Positions 25,433-36,625 of a stretch of DNA of 64,000 nt are shown in pieces. The stretch covers positions 1,054,001 through 1,118,000 of the forward strand of contig CP085833.1 in the NCBI GenBank assembly GCA_020809705.1, in the 5' to 3' direction. The notes below the pieces were generated by a model. It ran no database searches and had not been told where the DNA came from. It was given only the letters and a program-made list of their open reading frames with translations. Origin of the DNA: Calonectria ilicicola (lineage: Eukaryota > Ascomycota > Sordariomycetes > Hypocreales > Nectriaceae). How positions within the stretch are numbered: position 1 is the first letter of the stretch; each line of letters opens with the position of its first letter. The translations under genes were made by a program, and so were the position numbers.

Positions 25433-26623
25433 TCAGGTTTCTGTAACAGGGAGGGGGCCTGTCAGAGTAACTGTTGTTGGTATGGTAACGGTTGTTAGCT
25501 CGTCGGTGGTTGTTGTTGTGAATACGGTGCTAATAGAAGTGCGGGTGATGGTTGTCGTCTTCGAAGTCGTCCGTGTACCTTGAACAGTGGACGTGACCTT
25601 CACGACCTTTGTAACTGTCTGATGGCCAGGTACTGGCTTTGTAATCGTTTTATATTCCTTGAGCGTTGTCGTATACGTGTCCATTTTTGTTTGAGTGTGC
25701 TTGATGGTTTTGGTCTTCTGGATTGTCTTCGTCTTTGTCACCGTTTGGATATGTGTTCCCGGCATTCCAATCGTACGAGTATATGTCGTGGTTACCGTCT
25801 TGGTAACGCCATTCACATAGCTCGTTGGGTGAACTGTCTCGGTTTTAGGCTTAGCAGTGCGGGTCCTGGTCGTGGACAAAGTTTTCGGCGGGAAGCCCAA
25901 GCAAGAGCAAGCTTCCTTCTTGTCCTCCGCGCCATACGGCTCTAGATCTGTGTCAAAGCTACCACGAGCCTCAATATGCCTCGGTATGTTAGTTTGAATT
26001 GATCGCTCTTCCAGTCCACGCAGATCAAAAGTAATAGTTGTTGAAATGGTGCGAGTGTGCTCATCAGTCTGCGTCTCGACTTTAGTTGTCGTTGTAGATT
26101 TCGTAACGCTAACGGACGTTTTGCGAGTAACAACAGGAGTAACGAGGACGGTTTGGGTTCGCGTCACGGTCACGCGATATTTCGGCACCTCAGTGATGGT
26201 TGTTACAACAGTCGCCCCAGTAACCGTGGTGCGAGATGTGACTGTGGTGAGTTCCGTGCAGGTAGAAATCTTGGTTTTGGTAGAAGTTTGAGTTTCTGTA
26301 ATCTTGTAGTTCAAGGAGTGTGTGCTCGTAGAAGTCACAGTCTTTGTCTTGGTCGAAGGCGGATTGGTCTTGATGCAAGGCTCTGTTACAGAGACGGTTG
26401 GTGTCTTGGTGACCTCGAAAACTCGCGTCGTGGTAACGTAGGCGCTACAATATCCATCGACCTGTGCTCTATTGCTAGGCCGGTACATGACTTTGAATGC
26501 ATCGTTCCTCAGACATTGTGGAGGCGGGCTGGTATCATATTTTCTGGGGGCATTGCCAGGGACAGGAGATGTTGAAGCACCAAGGACTGCGACCAACAGG
26601 CCAAAAACTGAAATCTTCACCAT
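25433..26623 (-). CDS. Thr-rich secreted or cell-wall protein
   Basis: A single exon encodes about 396 residues. I chose the Met at 26623 because it opens a good signal peptide (MVKISVFGLLVAVLGASTSP); the frame itself extends upstream to 26770. The mature N-terminus has a CLRNDAFKVMY...YCSAYVTTT pattern, a Cys pair common in ascomycete secreted proteins. Nearly all the rest is Thr/Ser/Val with TVTKT-like repeats, as in heavily O-glycosylated wall proteins. A short central break (about residues 200-250) contains a CSCLG motif. No GPI signal is evident at the C-terminus. Likely function is structural or adhesive at the cell surface; no enzyme domain is seen. Confidence 0.75.
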   Translation of the reverse strand: MVKISVFGLLVAVLGASTSPVPGNAPRKYDTSPPPQCLRNDAFKVMYRPSNRAQVDGYCSAYVTTTRVFEVTKTPTVSVTEPCIKTNPPSTKTKTVTSTSTHSLNYKITETQTSTKTKISTCTELTTVTSRTTVTGATVVTTITEVPKYRVTVTRTQTVLVTPVVTRKTSVSVTKSTTTTKVETQTDEHTRTISTTITFDLRGLEERSIQTNIPRHIEARGSFDTDLEPYGAEDKKEACSCLGFPPKTLSTTRTRTAKPKTETVHPTSYVNGVTKTVTTTYTRTIGMPGTHIQTVTKTKTIQKTKTIKHTQTKMDTYTTTLKEYKTITKPVPGHQTVTKVVKVTSTVQGTRTTSKTTTITRTSISTVFTTTTTDELTTVTIPTTVTLTGPLPVTET

Positions 26624-29155
26624 TGCGGTCGGGCATGCACTATGGCATAGAATGGAGAAAATTGCGATTACGAGAAAGTGAGAAAAGAAAGCAAATCGCC
26701 TTCTCCAGCAAGTATAGCAGGATAAGCACAACCACCTCCCAAAGGTCGACCAAGAAGAAGTTGCATCCACTAACAGAGATAAATGGTAGTCTTATGGAAA
26801 GCCGAAATCACACCCCTGATGAGGGACCTTGGAAGGTGGGTGGGGGGACTGGGCTGGTAGTCTGTTGCCATGCGCATTAGTGTGGCACGATGAGCAGACT
26901 AGATAGAAGCGGTGCAGGCCAGCTGAGAGACACCAGGACATAAACCCGATATTTAAGGCACATGAGGCGTTGAGCTGAACGAATTTAAATTAAATTGAGA
27001 CAACTCAGAAGCACTTGATAGGTCTGGACCCGCGCTAATAGCGCCACAGTTTGGCGACCGCTCAGTTCACGGAGGATGCTGCGATTCGCAGCGGAGGCAT
27101 CATCGTTAAGCTTATCTTTCTTAAACACTTTAATTACACCTTGAGAAGTGGGATCGGATTTTAGCCGAGACCTATGCTGGAATACACTTTTGAGCTCACA
27201 TATAAGCTGCCTCCCCATGCATGGGTGGGGGTGTTGGTATTATTTCCTCATGCCCGCCAACGAGGTGCTATCAATTTTGACTCAATCCAAGAGTGCATAT
27301 TTTAATCAACTAAATAGCAAGATAGCATTGCAAAATGTAATTTTTCAATGCATCTATCGTCTCACGTTTCTACCTGGTCCTTGTGGCGTTTGTCGAACAG
27401 TGAACGTACATGGAATAAAACTGGGTGGATGTCTACGGAGCCATAGATCGAGACAGGGGAATTTTGCGACCAGAACAGAACACATTTTCTCTCATAGGCT
27501 CACTTTCCTTTTGATAATCGCCCAGAGCGAAAGCAACCATAAAGTCAATCCGCGTAGCCTTTTTTTGCCGTCCAGCGATTTATGTAAATAAGCCAGAAGC
27601 AGACCGTGAACCCACGAATGAACCTACCCTGGAGCCCAACCAAAAAAATCATGTCGCAACCTTGTGAGAGTTCCCACTTGTGGCATCCTGTATAGCCCTT
27701 TCTGGCCCCTGCTACTTGAGCCTGTGAATTGATGGGGAATGCAAAATATAATTGACTCCCACGCGCTGCCGCTCTATCATGCTAATGGCGAGGCCCAAAG
27801 CTGCAAGCCTCGCCAAATAATCTGCCCATCCCATGTCCACTCACCACAACACAAGCTCCATGAGCAGTGGGTCCTGTTGCGAATTGTGGCCCATTGTTGC
27901 TCAATCTTCATTTTGGTGGCTTGTGCGTGTGGCGACCTTTGACCGGGTAATAGTTACTCCGTTGACTCAGCCACTGGCTTTGTCTTGGCACGATTGGTCT
28001 CGACCTTTGCAGACTTGAAATGACGTCACTAAAGCCGTCAGGTCGCCGTTTGGGCAAACAACGGTGCGTTCAGCGATGACCCAGCTAAACGTCCTGGGGC
28101 TGAATGAGACGACGCGTCTGAATGTGTAGGGCTGAGATACCAATATTGATTGGGTGTCTAGTCGAATAATGGCGTTGGTAGGCTTTAAGCTTATGCAAAA
28201 CGATGAGAGCGTGCGTGCACACTGGAAAGAAAAAATGTGTCGGTAGTACGGAATGCATTATCCAGCCGAACATCAGGCACCAGCTCTTGCAATAGTCCTG
28301 CAAATAATAGAAATATATAATAATTGGCTTTGACTCCTCCAATTTGAGTCTTCAAGTCCCGTGAACCACCCCGGATTGCTTTGTTCGTTGCCTCAAAATG
28401 GTCCAATTTGCTTCTAGCATTTGGCTTTGCCGCATAGCTCTGAGTTCGCTAGAATTGGCTGGCACATGCGACTATGCACCAAACACTTGCCTCCAAGGTT
28501 GCAGTTTACACAGCTCGCCAATCGCCTCCAACTAATGACGTGCAAACTGGATAAGTATGGCGCGAGGCTTTCCCGGGTGACTACGTCTGTGTGACGCCAG
28601 CAGTGCGCAGTTCGACGCAGGCCGTAACGCCGCTGTGGCCTCTCGAAGACAGCCTGGCCGTGGAAACACGGGCCTAGACGCATGCAAGCCAGGCTACGAG
28701 TGGCGCGGCACCGAACCAAATTATTGTGTCTGTGTGCTGCCCGCGACGGTACAGCGCACCCTCGCCGGGAACATTGACGCCCCTACCGTGTTGTGTGCAG
28801 CTGCACCACTCCATTCTCCAGCAATGCACAGAAGTGGTTTGGCTCCGCTCCCTTTTGTTCTGGAAAGGGTCCTAGTGGCAAGGGGTATAATGGGCTGCAA
28901 GTGGAAGCAATTGTGACAGGGCAAAGAAAGGGAGGTGCATCCAATGCCAGGGGCCGTTTGGCAGTTGGTTCAAAGTTACTTTGCCAGTATAGGTTTCATT
29001 AAGGAACTGCTGCATCGGTTAGATCTGCCCGGGTGGTACTAAGAGGTAGCACTGATACAGAAGTACAAAATACAAAAAGGGCTTGTATTCTCTAGGTGGC
29101 ATGGAATTGGCCCAGAACGATGGGAGGTCAGGCCATAGGTATCGGAATCACGATG
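26624..29155. other. Intergenic with one possible relic
   Basis: No intact gene is recognised. Short open frames on both strands overlap each other and lack domains. A possible eroded secreted-protein coding sequence is noted separately near 28.8-29.0 kb. Confidence 0.45.
28793..29002 (+). pseudogene. Possible eroded small secreted protein
   Basis: The plus-strand frame contains NAQKWFGSAPFCSGKGPSG and, near the end, AVGSKLLCQY. This resembles a family of small Cys-rich fungal secreted proteins that carry a W.G.APFC.G.CP core and a C.TG.K.LC end, but several expected Cys are missing. Another frame just upstream contains GYEWRGTEPNYCVC. The match is from memory of a pattern and is weak; it may be chance. 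Confidence 0.22.
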
Positions 29156-29738
29156 CTATTCATCTGTGACTGTGAGACCATTAAAACTGGGCTGTTTTTC
29201 CAACTCAGCAACGTAATCAACAAAATCCTCATCACCCAAGGTGGCTCTCCATTTAAAAGAGGAAAAGTGTTCTTCGGCCCACGCTATCTCTTCTCCTACG
29301 GCTGGGACCGGAAAACCAACCTTCATGCCCGCAAGCAGCTCGCCAGTAACGAAGATAGCACCCAACTCGAGGTCCCTTGGTGGCAGCTGAGAGAGTGGAA
29401 TCTCCGGGTGCACAATGCGGCGCCAGGCGGAATTGATATCGTTGCAAAGGCTATTAAATGCCTGCTTATCGCGAGTCGGCCCGTTACGAATGCGCGCCGT
29501 GATGCGGTTGGTGAGGCGCTGCCCGGGATGTTAGAATAAACCTGAAAGTGTAGCTGGCCGGTCTTACCGGTCGCCCTCCCACATAAGTTGGTTGGAGCGA
29601 TGCGTCTGTGAAAACGACGTTGATGTAGAAGCGAGGCACTCGGAAAGTCTTTGAATGAATATCGGTAATGGCTTCTGCAAGCTGATCTTTCTGGTCGACG
29701 CTCAGAGTCGCCGCGTGGCTAACTTCGTAAAGCGGCAT
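29156..29738 (-). CDS. Tautomerase_3 family protein, cis-CaaD-like
   Basis: Two exons, 29738-29568 and 29518-29156, joined in phase 0, give 177 residues. The N-terminus MPLYEVSHAATLS exposes Pro after Met removal; Pro-1 is the catalytic base of the tautomerase superfamily. The first exon has FRVPRFYINVVFTDA and TYVGGRP; the second has a RITARIRNGPTR segment where family members carry their conserved Arg residues, then PPRDLELGAIFVTGE. Fungal relatives are annotated as putative oxalocrotonate tautomerases or as relatives of cis-3-chloroacrylate dehalogenase. They are cytosolic, and their natural substrates are mostly unknown. It stands alone between gene-poor stretches, with no partner enzyme adjoining. 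Confidence 0.82.
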
Positions 29739-30452
29739 GTTGGTTTTGCTGAAACTGTACGTCGGTTCTTTTTTTTTTTTGTTTTCTGGGCACGACGGCG
29801 TTGGGACAATAGTCTAGAATATAAAACTCGGGGATGCTGGAGGAGAGAATGCCGAGGTTCGGCATATGATTAGTGATCAAGAGGCCATGGATTGCAAGTT
29901 GATTGCTAATTTGTGCTGGAGGACTTTTTGGGAAGCGGGGAACTGTGCGGACCGGTCAAAGTCTCGCTTACACTTTTGCCACAAGATATAATCGCCGACA
30001 CTGTTTGATAAAAGCTCCCTCAATTAAGATAGCCAAAAGGCTGTGAGATATGCCTTCCTTGATGTTGAACAATGTCACTACAAGGACGCGGACATGTAGT
30101 GGATGAGGCGAATGGATGAAGGGATATAACATTGAAGTGACCACAGGCGACAAGAAAAGCGCGAAAGGTCAGAAGGATTATTAAAACATGGAAAATTCAT
30201 TTCGCTTCTGATCTGTTTAGTGCCAATATCTATGGCCCAAGGCTCAAAATAGTCAGTCTATTGCCCCTGCACGCGAATATTTAGCTCCTTTAGCAAACTC
30301 ATGCATTAATAACACCCTCCTGCGGTTTCGTCGTTTTCAAACTACCCTTACCAAGAAAACTTTATCCCCAAGGAGTACAAAACTGCTTTGCTTCTGATAT
30401 CGCTTCCAACCCATCACCTGTTCTCCGCTCAAGTTCCCTGGATATCCAGGTA
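29739..30452. other. Intergenic, nothing recognised
   Basis: No gene, RNA or repeat was identified. A short T run near 29770 and the promoter of the minus-strand tautomerase are the only expected contents. Confidence 0.5.
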
Positions 30453-32008
30453 CTACTCGCTCATTATGAAAAGCTTCATTACATTCGCTTCTGTGACTTC
30501 TGAGGTAACCTGTGGGTTGTTGTTTAGGATGACCAGGCTTGAATTTTGAGTCTCAAACTCTCTCTGCCTTTTCAGGGCATCTCTTGTCGAAGCCTCTTCG
30601 TGGGTGGTGCGCTTTCTTTTTGTCTTAGCTCCATTGTCCATCGGCAGTTGAGTCATCTCAGTTTTAATTGAGGCAAGCTGTCCTAGAACCCACTGCGTAC
30701 GATTGCGGTGAATGATAGCGGATTCCCTGGCAGCCCGGTAGTCGGAGGTTTTCTCCATATAGTCTTCTACCATCTTCTTTTGGGTTTGAACCTGTGTTAA
30801 CCTCACCCTAAGATTGTTTACTTGGTCTGTAGTTTCCTTCAGCTTACGTTCTCGTTTCTCTTCGTTGATCTTATAACGAATTAAATCTTGTTGTGTGGCC
30901 TGAGAAATCCATTTCTTTCGTCCCTCTGCCTTCCTCAAGGCTTTCTTAGTTGCCCATGTCTCCCACCTGGTCCCATGACCCAGATCCATGGCCTCCACGT
31001 ACTCTTGCGTCTCATACTTTCTCAAAATTTTCAGATCAACAAGCTCCTTCCACGCCTTGTTGTAAGTCGGTTCTAGCCGTTTGATTCTACTGATGTACTT
31101 GTCAAGCCACCAATATTCGTAATTGAGGTATTCAATCCATGTTGTCAACTGATCCTGCATTTTCGGATCCTCATTGAACACAAAGGATTGAGCGAAACCG
31201 TGCCTTTCGAGGCGACGTTTCACTGCCTCTGCGTAGTCACCGAACCCTTCGCAACCGCGTTCTCTGCACCGGTATCGCTGGTCTGCACGTTGGCGTTGGA
31301 GGTCCTCCCAATCTGAGTGAAGTTGTTGTGGATTGGCCTTGATCTCTGCTAAGAGCCTCTCACCTTTTTTCTTTGGACAATATTGCAAGATCCTGGCCTT
31401 TCTTTTCTCGACAAAAACTTCAAACTCACCATCGCTATCCTCGTGACCCCGATTATCGGCCTGCCACTTGCGAAAATCCTTCCAGCGCTGCAGTTGTTTG
31501 TTAAATATCCCATCGGGGCATATGGAGTCAATAGATTCCTGCCATGGGCGCAGGGCCTCTGAATATTTCTCGGGCTCTTGTTGCACGTAGTGAAACAGAT
31601 CTATCGGGTATGATGGACGACCGCCGTGTTTGATCAGTTCATGATAGTCCTCGCTTTCGATGACTTCCAGGTTGATTGGCGATGGGGTCGAGTTGTATGG
31701 TCGCCGGGTATCTTTAGTCTCGGGCTCAGGCAGAAATGAAAAGCCATCTTGCAGATTTATTTGACGGAGACAGGCATCAAGATCGTTCAGATCTAACGGA
31801 CGAGAATAGATGGCAGAGTTTTGGGCTTGGCTGCAAACACTGACATCAGCAGAAATAGACGAGGATATTTGACGCTTGGGAAAACACACCTAGGGGTTTC
31901 GGGGAGAAAGGTCGTCTCATCTATGGACATGTTGTTCGGTAAGCTAATTGGAGAGTCGGAAGTAACATTGGAACGGCGGTGGCTCTGTGTGAGCTCAGTA
32001 TCGCTCAT
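30453..32008 (-). CDS. Conserved fungal protein of unknown function, coiled coil
   Basis: Exons 32008-31890 and 31839-30453 give about 501 residues. The start MSDTELTQSHRR was chosen because it begins a clean exon ending CCT-AG|GTGTGT; an alternative acceptor nine bases downstream also keeps frame. The protein is highly charged and rich in Trp, Tyr, Arg and Glu. It contains WIEYLNYEYWWLDKY, WETWATKKALRKAEGRKKW and a long Glu/Lys/Gln segment (roughly residues 360-430) with coiled-coil character. A basic KTKRKR stretch near the C-terminus could act in nuclear import. Similar proteins of unknown function occur in multiple copies in several Leotiomycete and Sordariomycete genomes, as far as I recall. 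I cannot assign an activity. Confidence 0.7.
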
Positions 32009-32755
32009 CGTGGCAGTATTTGCATTAACGAATGCGCTCGACGTTTGAAAAGTTGTTAAAAAAAGGATCACCAAGTGGCAGTAAAGGCCACGAAGTATTT
32101 ATTTGCGACAACAAAGCAGTTCGTGAATCACTGTTCCGAGCCACATTTGTGAAAGGCTCCAAAACACACCACAAAACAAACAAAAAAACTGTGAAAGGAA
32201 GATGTTTCATAATGACAAACAAAGAAAGAGGGTGAATAAAAATAAATTATGCTTGCACTGAATCATATGGTTTATTAGAATCCTCTTCATTATTTTGTTT
32301 GTAAATTTGTATCCTAATCACTAATTTGAGAGTCAATCTTGGACTATTGCCATGATGGAGGATGGGCTTCTGATAAGATAAAACTTCGCTTACCGAGTAA
32401 ATAACGTCCCGATTTCCTATTATATATCAGTCATTGTTGATCTGGCGCCTCTTCTATAGTTGCACTGTAAATACCTTCGTAGGCACAAACCAAGGCTTTC
32501 CTTCAAGAGGAATGATAAATATCGCACAAGAGAAACACCAGGCTCCGCTCCGCTCTGCTCAAAAAAAAAAAAAACACGCCTCGCATTGAAGGACACATCA
32601 CGATAATAGTGAATGAGGATGGGATTTTTAACCCTGTTGGGGTTCTTAAATTCTTTCCTATTCAGTTCCTTAAACTGACTCTGAATCCTCAAGCGAGGTA
32701 GCTGTGATAAAAAGTTACTATCCTGAGGCTCTTGGCTAACTGTTAGGCCTCAGTA
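32009..32755. other. Intergenic, nothing recognised
   Basis: No supported gene. The stretch holds the promoter of the minus-strand protein above and the 3' side of the SDR gene. An A run occurs near 32560. Confidence 0.5.
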
Positions 32756-33697
32756 TCACCAGGGCCGGCATGAGCCATCATACAATTCGCGCCCATCAAA
32801 CTTCCAACCAGGCACATTCACAGTAAGAAAAGTACCTGTTTGAGTGATATCTAAATCTTCGACAATTTCCAAAATCCCTTTGACACTCTGTTCGACGGTG
32901 ATATGTGCCGCATCGGTTCCCAAATCTGTTTTGACCCACTGTTCCAAACCAGTCAGCCAAACACAAGACCCAGATGGGTTAGGACCCAGTGACTAATGGG
33001 TAGAATATTCAAGGGACTTACGCCTGGGCAAATAGCTGCAACAGTGAACTTTTCGCTTTCAAGGGTCTGGGCATATTGGACAGTGAGCATATTGAGTGCG
33101 GCTTTGGAAATCTTGTAGGCAGGCGTAGGCTGGGTCATATAGCTAGGTGCCAAGCCGATAGAGCCCAAAGTCGTAGAACTGTATTGTAAGTATGCTGTAA
33201 ATTAATATATTGGAATAGCTTACATGTTGATAATCTTCTTCTCCTTTCCTTTTCGAAGAAGAGGCAGGAAGCCGAGTGTTACGTAGTGCACGCCAACCGC
33301 GTTAATCTTGAAGGTATCTTCCAGATCACGCCTGGAAATCCTAGTTAGAGAATACGAACCAAGATGGGAAAGATATGACAGTGACATACATGTCTTCGAT
33401 ACCCCCAGGGGTATAGTTCATGATGCCGGCATTGTTGATGAGGAAGTCGAGTCCCTTGCCATTAAGAGTTTGTTCCACAATGTTGGCGGCATTTTTAACG
33501 CTCTGCTCCGAGGTGACTTCGAGCTCGACAAATTTCACACGGCCAGCTGACTCTTCGATCAAGCGTTTCAACGCGTCGGTTTCACGACGAGCGCATGCAA
33601 ACACCTTGCTTACCTCGGAAGCAGATTTTGAAACAAGGAGAGTGGCTAATCCAAGTCCAAGGCCACGCGAACAACCGGTGATCAAGTACGAAGCCAT
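32756..33697 (-). CDS. Short-chain dehydrogenase/reductase
   Basis: Four exons (33697-33390, 33331-33224, 33178-33022 and 32938-32756) with consistent phases give 251 residues. The classical SDR layout is complete: TGCSRGLGLG (TGxxxGxG cofactor loop) near the N-terminus, NNAGI, a Ser-containing INISTTLGS strand and the catalytic YKISK. The C-terminus has AAICPGWVKTDLG, the usual PG motif. Likely a cytosolic NAD(P)H-dependent carbonyl reductase or alcohol dehydrogenase; the charged residue that sets cofactor choice is unclear. It begins a run of catabolic-type genes and points away from the hydrolase gene at 34899. Confidence 0.9.
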
Positions 33698-34898
33698 GTT
33701 TCTGGTATGCAAATTGTTTATAAGGGTAAGGTTTGGATTTTGGTTGTACTTTGACTGGACTCGAGAGAAGCCTGGAGAAATATTCCGTATCGTCAACGAG
33801 CAATATTTATATCAATTCTAACAAGAAAGAGAAGAATCATATCGATCCTTTTCGCATTTTCGTTACATCGGATACAAAGAAATGCCGAAAAATTGGGGCT
33901 ATATCCTTGATGTCCGAAGGCTCCTCTACGCGCCGAGTTAGTGGCAACTTTAGCTACCAAGACCACTAGCTGTTGATTACAGATCTATTCCAAGTAAAAT
34001 GAATTGGTAATAGATGTTCTGCCATTCTATTGTGTACCTACTACTACCTATCATCTCCAGCTTTCTGATATCCGAATAGCTTGGTTGCCAGGCACGTCAA
34101 AAGAGCCTACGCACATTCAAAAAGATTCCTGTTAATGCCGAAAATACTCAGTGGGAATCAAAACACCAATAAAAGGGTCATTACACATGCAACTTGTCAA
34201 CGAGGCAATATTTTCTCGGACATCGACTGTTTCGCTTTCGCTAAACCGGCCCGTTAAGCCCCACAAGAATTTTCGTGTTGAAGGAGATGAGAACTCCACA
34301 AAATCGTTAAAGTTTAGCTAACTTCCTGGCATAATGTGCTAATGCTTTCTTTTTGTGGGCTAAATACCAGTCGACTCCCCGGTCACAGTCGCTAAGACGA
34401 ATATTATGCTTCGGACATAAGTGGATTTACCTCGACTCGCTTGTCGCGCCTTCGAATATCCGTCAAGATGGCGAACAATCAACGAAACGGTCAATTCGGA
34501 GGCCGAAAGAGTCCGAACATAGAAGTGCAAGTGTTTCCAAGAGCAGCTTTTGCCCTGTTTCTTAGAATCTGAGATGCGTTCATCCTCTTGGAACTAATGC
34601 AATCCGGTGTTAAGAATTAGTATCCCCGATTGTTCACTCCAGTCCAACTACAAGAAATCTGTGCAGAGTGCTCTCATGATGGAAACGACACTCTTACAAA
34701 TGGGGAGATTAGAAATACAAAACTTGTCAATGACTAATTTGCAAAATCAGCGTAAAAGTGCACACGAGATAATTTGTAGTTTCTCTAACTAGATGAGCGA
34801 AGTGAAATCCTTACAGAATTCAGATAAGTACAAAATGCTTGACCACTATCGACCTACGTAGATTAAGACAGCCCAATAAAGACATCGCCATTTACATA
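33698..34898. other. Divergent intergenic region
   Basis: About 1.2 kb between the divergent SDR and hydrolase genes. No gene is supported. It should hold both promoters; I see no clear operator. Confidence 0.5.
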
Positions 34899-36320
34899 AT
34901 GCCACAATCTAAAGAAATTTCAAGCTTTGACAATGCGCTCCATGAGGCTGTCGGAGATTCAAAAGGCCTTCAAGATGCTGCGCTGATTGCGGTTGACAAA
35001 AATGGTGAGTTTTTTGATTCACACTGGTTTGATTCAATGACGAAAAGAATAATGGAACCCGGATTCTTTTGTGAAAAAAAAAAAACATTGTCAGGGGTTT
35101 ATTAGAAGGAGTGTGTGGATTTGCCTTTGATGCGGAATAAGATCAAGGGCAAATGGATTTCGACGATTTGCTAAGTTGTGAACACAGGTCACACTATCCA
35201 TTCTGTCGCCAGTGGGAGCTTCAAGCCCACCGCTCCTGCCAACGGCCCACTTCAACCCTTTACCCATGATACCATTTGTTGGCTGGCCTCTTGTACCAAG
35301 CTCATGACTACTATCGCGGCTCTGCAACTGGTTGAACGTGGCCTCCTTTCTCTTGATGAAGACATGACTTCCATCCTCACCGAACTTGCTAATATCCAGA
35401 TTCTTGTGGATGTAGAAGAAGCCGGACCCATCTTCCGCCCCCGAAAGCGTCCGATTACTCTTCGGACGCTGCTCACTCACTCGTCGGGTTTAGTCTACGA
35501 ATCGATGGATCCTAAAACTGTTGTGTGGGGGAAGTGGGTACGGAAGAATTCACCGGACGAGGCCGCGCGCTTGGATTCGACGGACCCTGCAAAAGCTTAC
35601 TTGGGGCCACTTCTATTTGAGCCTGGTGAAGGCTGGGCATACAGCACAGGGCTAGACTGGGTTGGAATTGCGATAGCGAGGGTTTCGGGTCTACTACTCA
35701 CCGAGTATCTTGAAAAGCATATATGGTGGCCCCTGGGGATGGACAGCATGACATTTGACCTCTCATCACGACCAGATCTACTCAGTAGGGCTGCAGTTAT
35801 GACATTCCGGGCTCCGGATGGGAGTTTAGTCAGTGGCGAGACTGCTTTGGAAGCTTTTGGCGTTCAAGGTGGGACTCTTCACGTAAAGGAGAGTGGGGGT
35901 GGGGGCTGTTTCAGCACTGCGAATGACTACATCAAATTGTTGACATCGATCCACAGGAATGACGGAATACTGCTTAAGCCAGAAACAGTTGATCAAATGT
36001 TCAAGCCGCAGTTGACCAATCCTACGAATTTGAAGGAATATCACCTCGGTCCTGGATCTAATCCCCTCATGGGTAACATTCCTCATCAAACGCAAATCGA
36101 CTTTGGGCTTGGTGGACTGATCACTCTGGACGACATTGACAAGGTTGGTAGGCGCAAAGGCGCGATGCAATGGGGCGGGATGCCTAATCTCTTCTGGTGG
36201 ATCAGCCCTGAGAATGGAGTTTGTGGCTGTTACTTTCAGCAATTATTACCCCCAGGGGATAGTACGGCTGTAGAGATGTATCAGAGATTTGAGAAGGTAA
36301 TCTATAGCTCAATTATCTAG
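34899..36320 (+). CDS. Beta-lactamase-fold serine hydrolase (class C-like)
   Basis: Two exons, 34899-35004 and 35188-36320, give 412 residues. The intron of 183 bases is longer than others here. The start Met (MPQSKEISSFD) opens the expected N-terminal helix before DAALIAVDKNG. The active-site SxxK tetrad is Ser-Cys-Thr-Lys in WLASCTKLMTT; the second motif Tyr is in GWAYSTGLDW, where penicillin-binding relatives have YxN. LLTHSSGL and GGGCFSTANDY are family landmarks. Fungal members of this family include esterases such as those acting in lovastatin-type pathways and various lactam or ester hydrolases. The substrate cannot be read from sequence. No signal peptide, so probably cytosolic. Confidence 0.88.
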
Positions 36321-36625
36321 TCAATATTGTGTTGCAGTAATTTTTAGGTTCGATAAAGGTGCCAAAAGAAATGAATCCTGATAATTGGGCGGTACAAAAG
36401 TCGAACACGGAGATAAGAAGCAAGTGGCCGAGAAACAAGGGCAAATCATAGCGAGGGCATTTTCTCTGTGGTTTTTCTTCAGGTCTAGTATGACTCATAG
36501 GTGAGATTTAACATCGGCTTTGGAGTGTGCGACACACAGTGCCGTCCATTAGGAGCGTACAGTCAATTCTGAACCGATTCTGATTTCTCGTTTATTCCGA
36601 TCTTTCTAGAGACTACGACCTAAAA
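36321..36625. other. Convergent intergenic region
   Basis: Short gap between the convergent hydrolase and aldehyde dehydrogenase genes; 3' ends only, nothing else seen. Confidence 0.6.
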
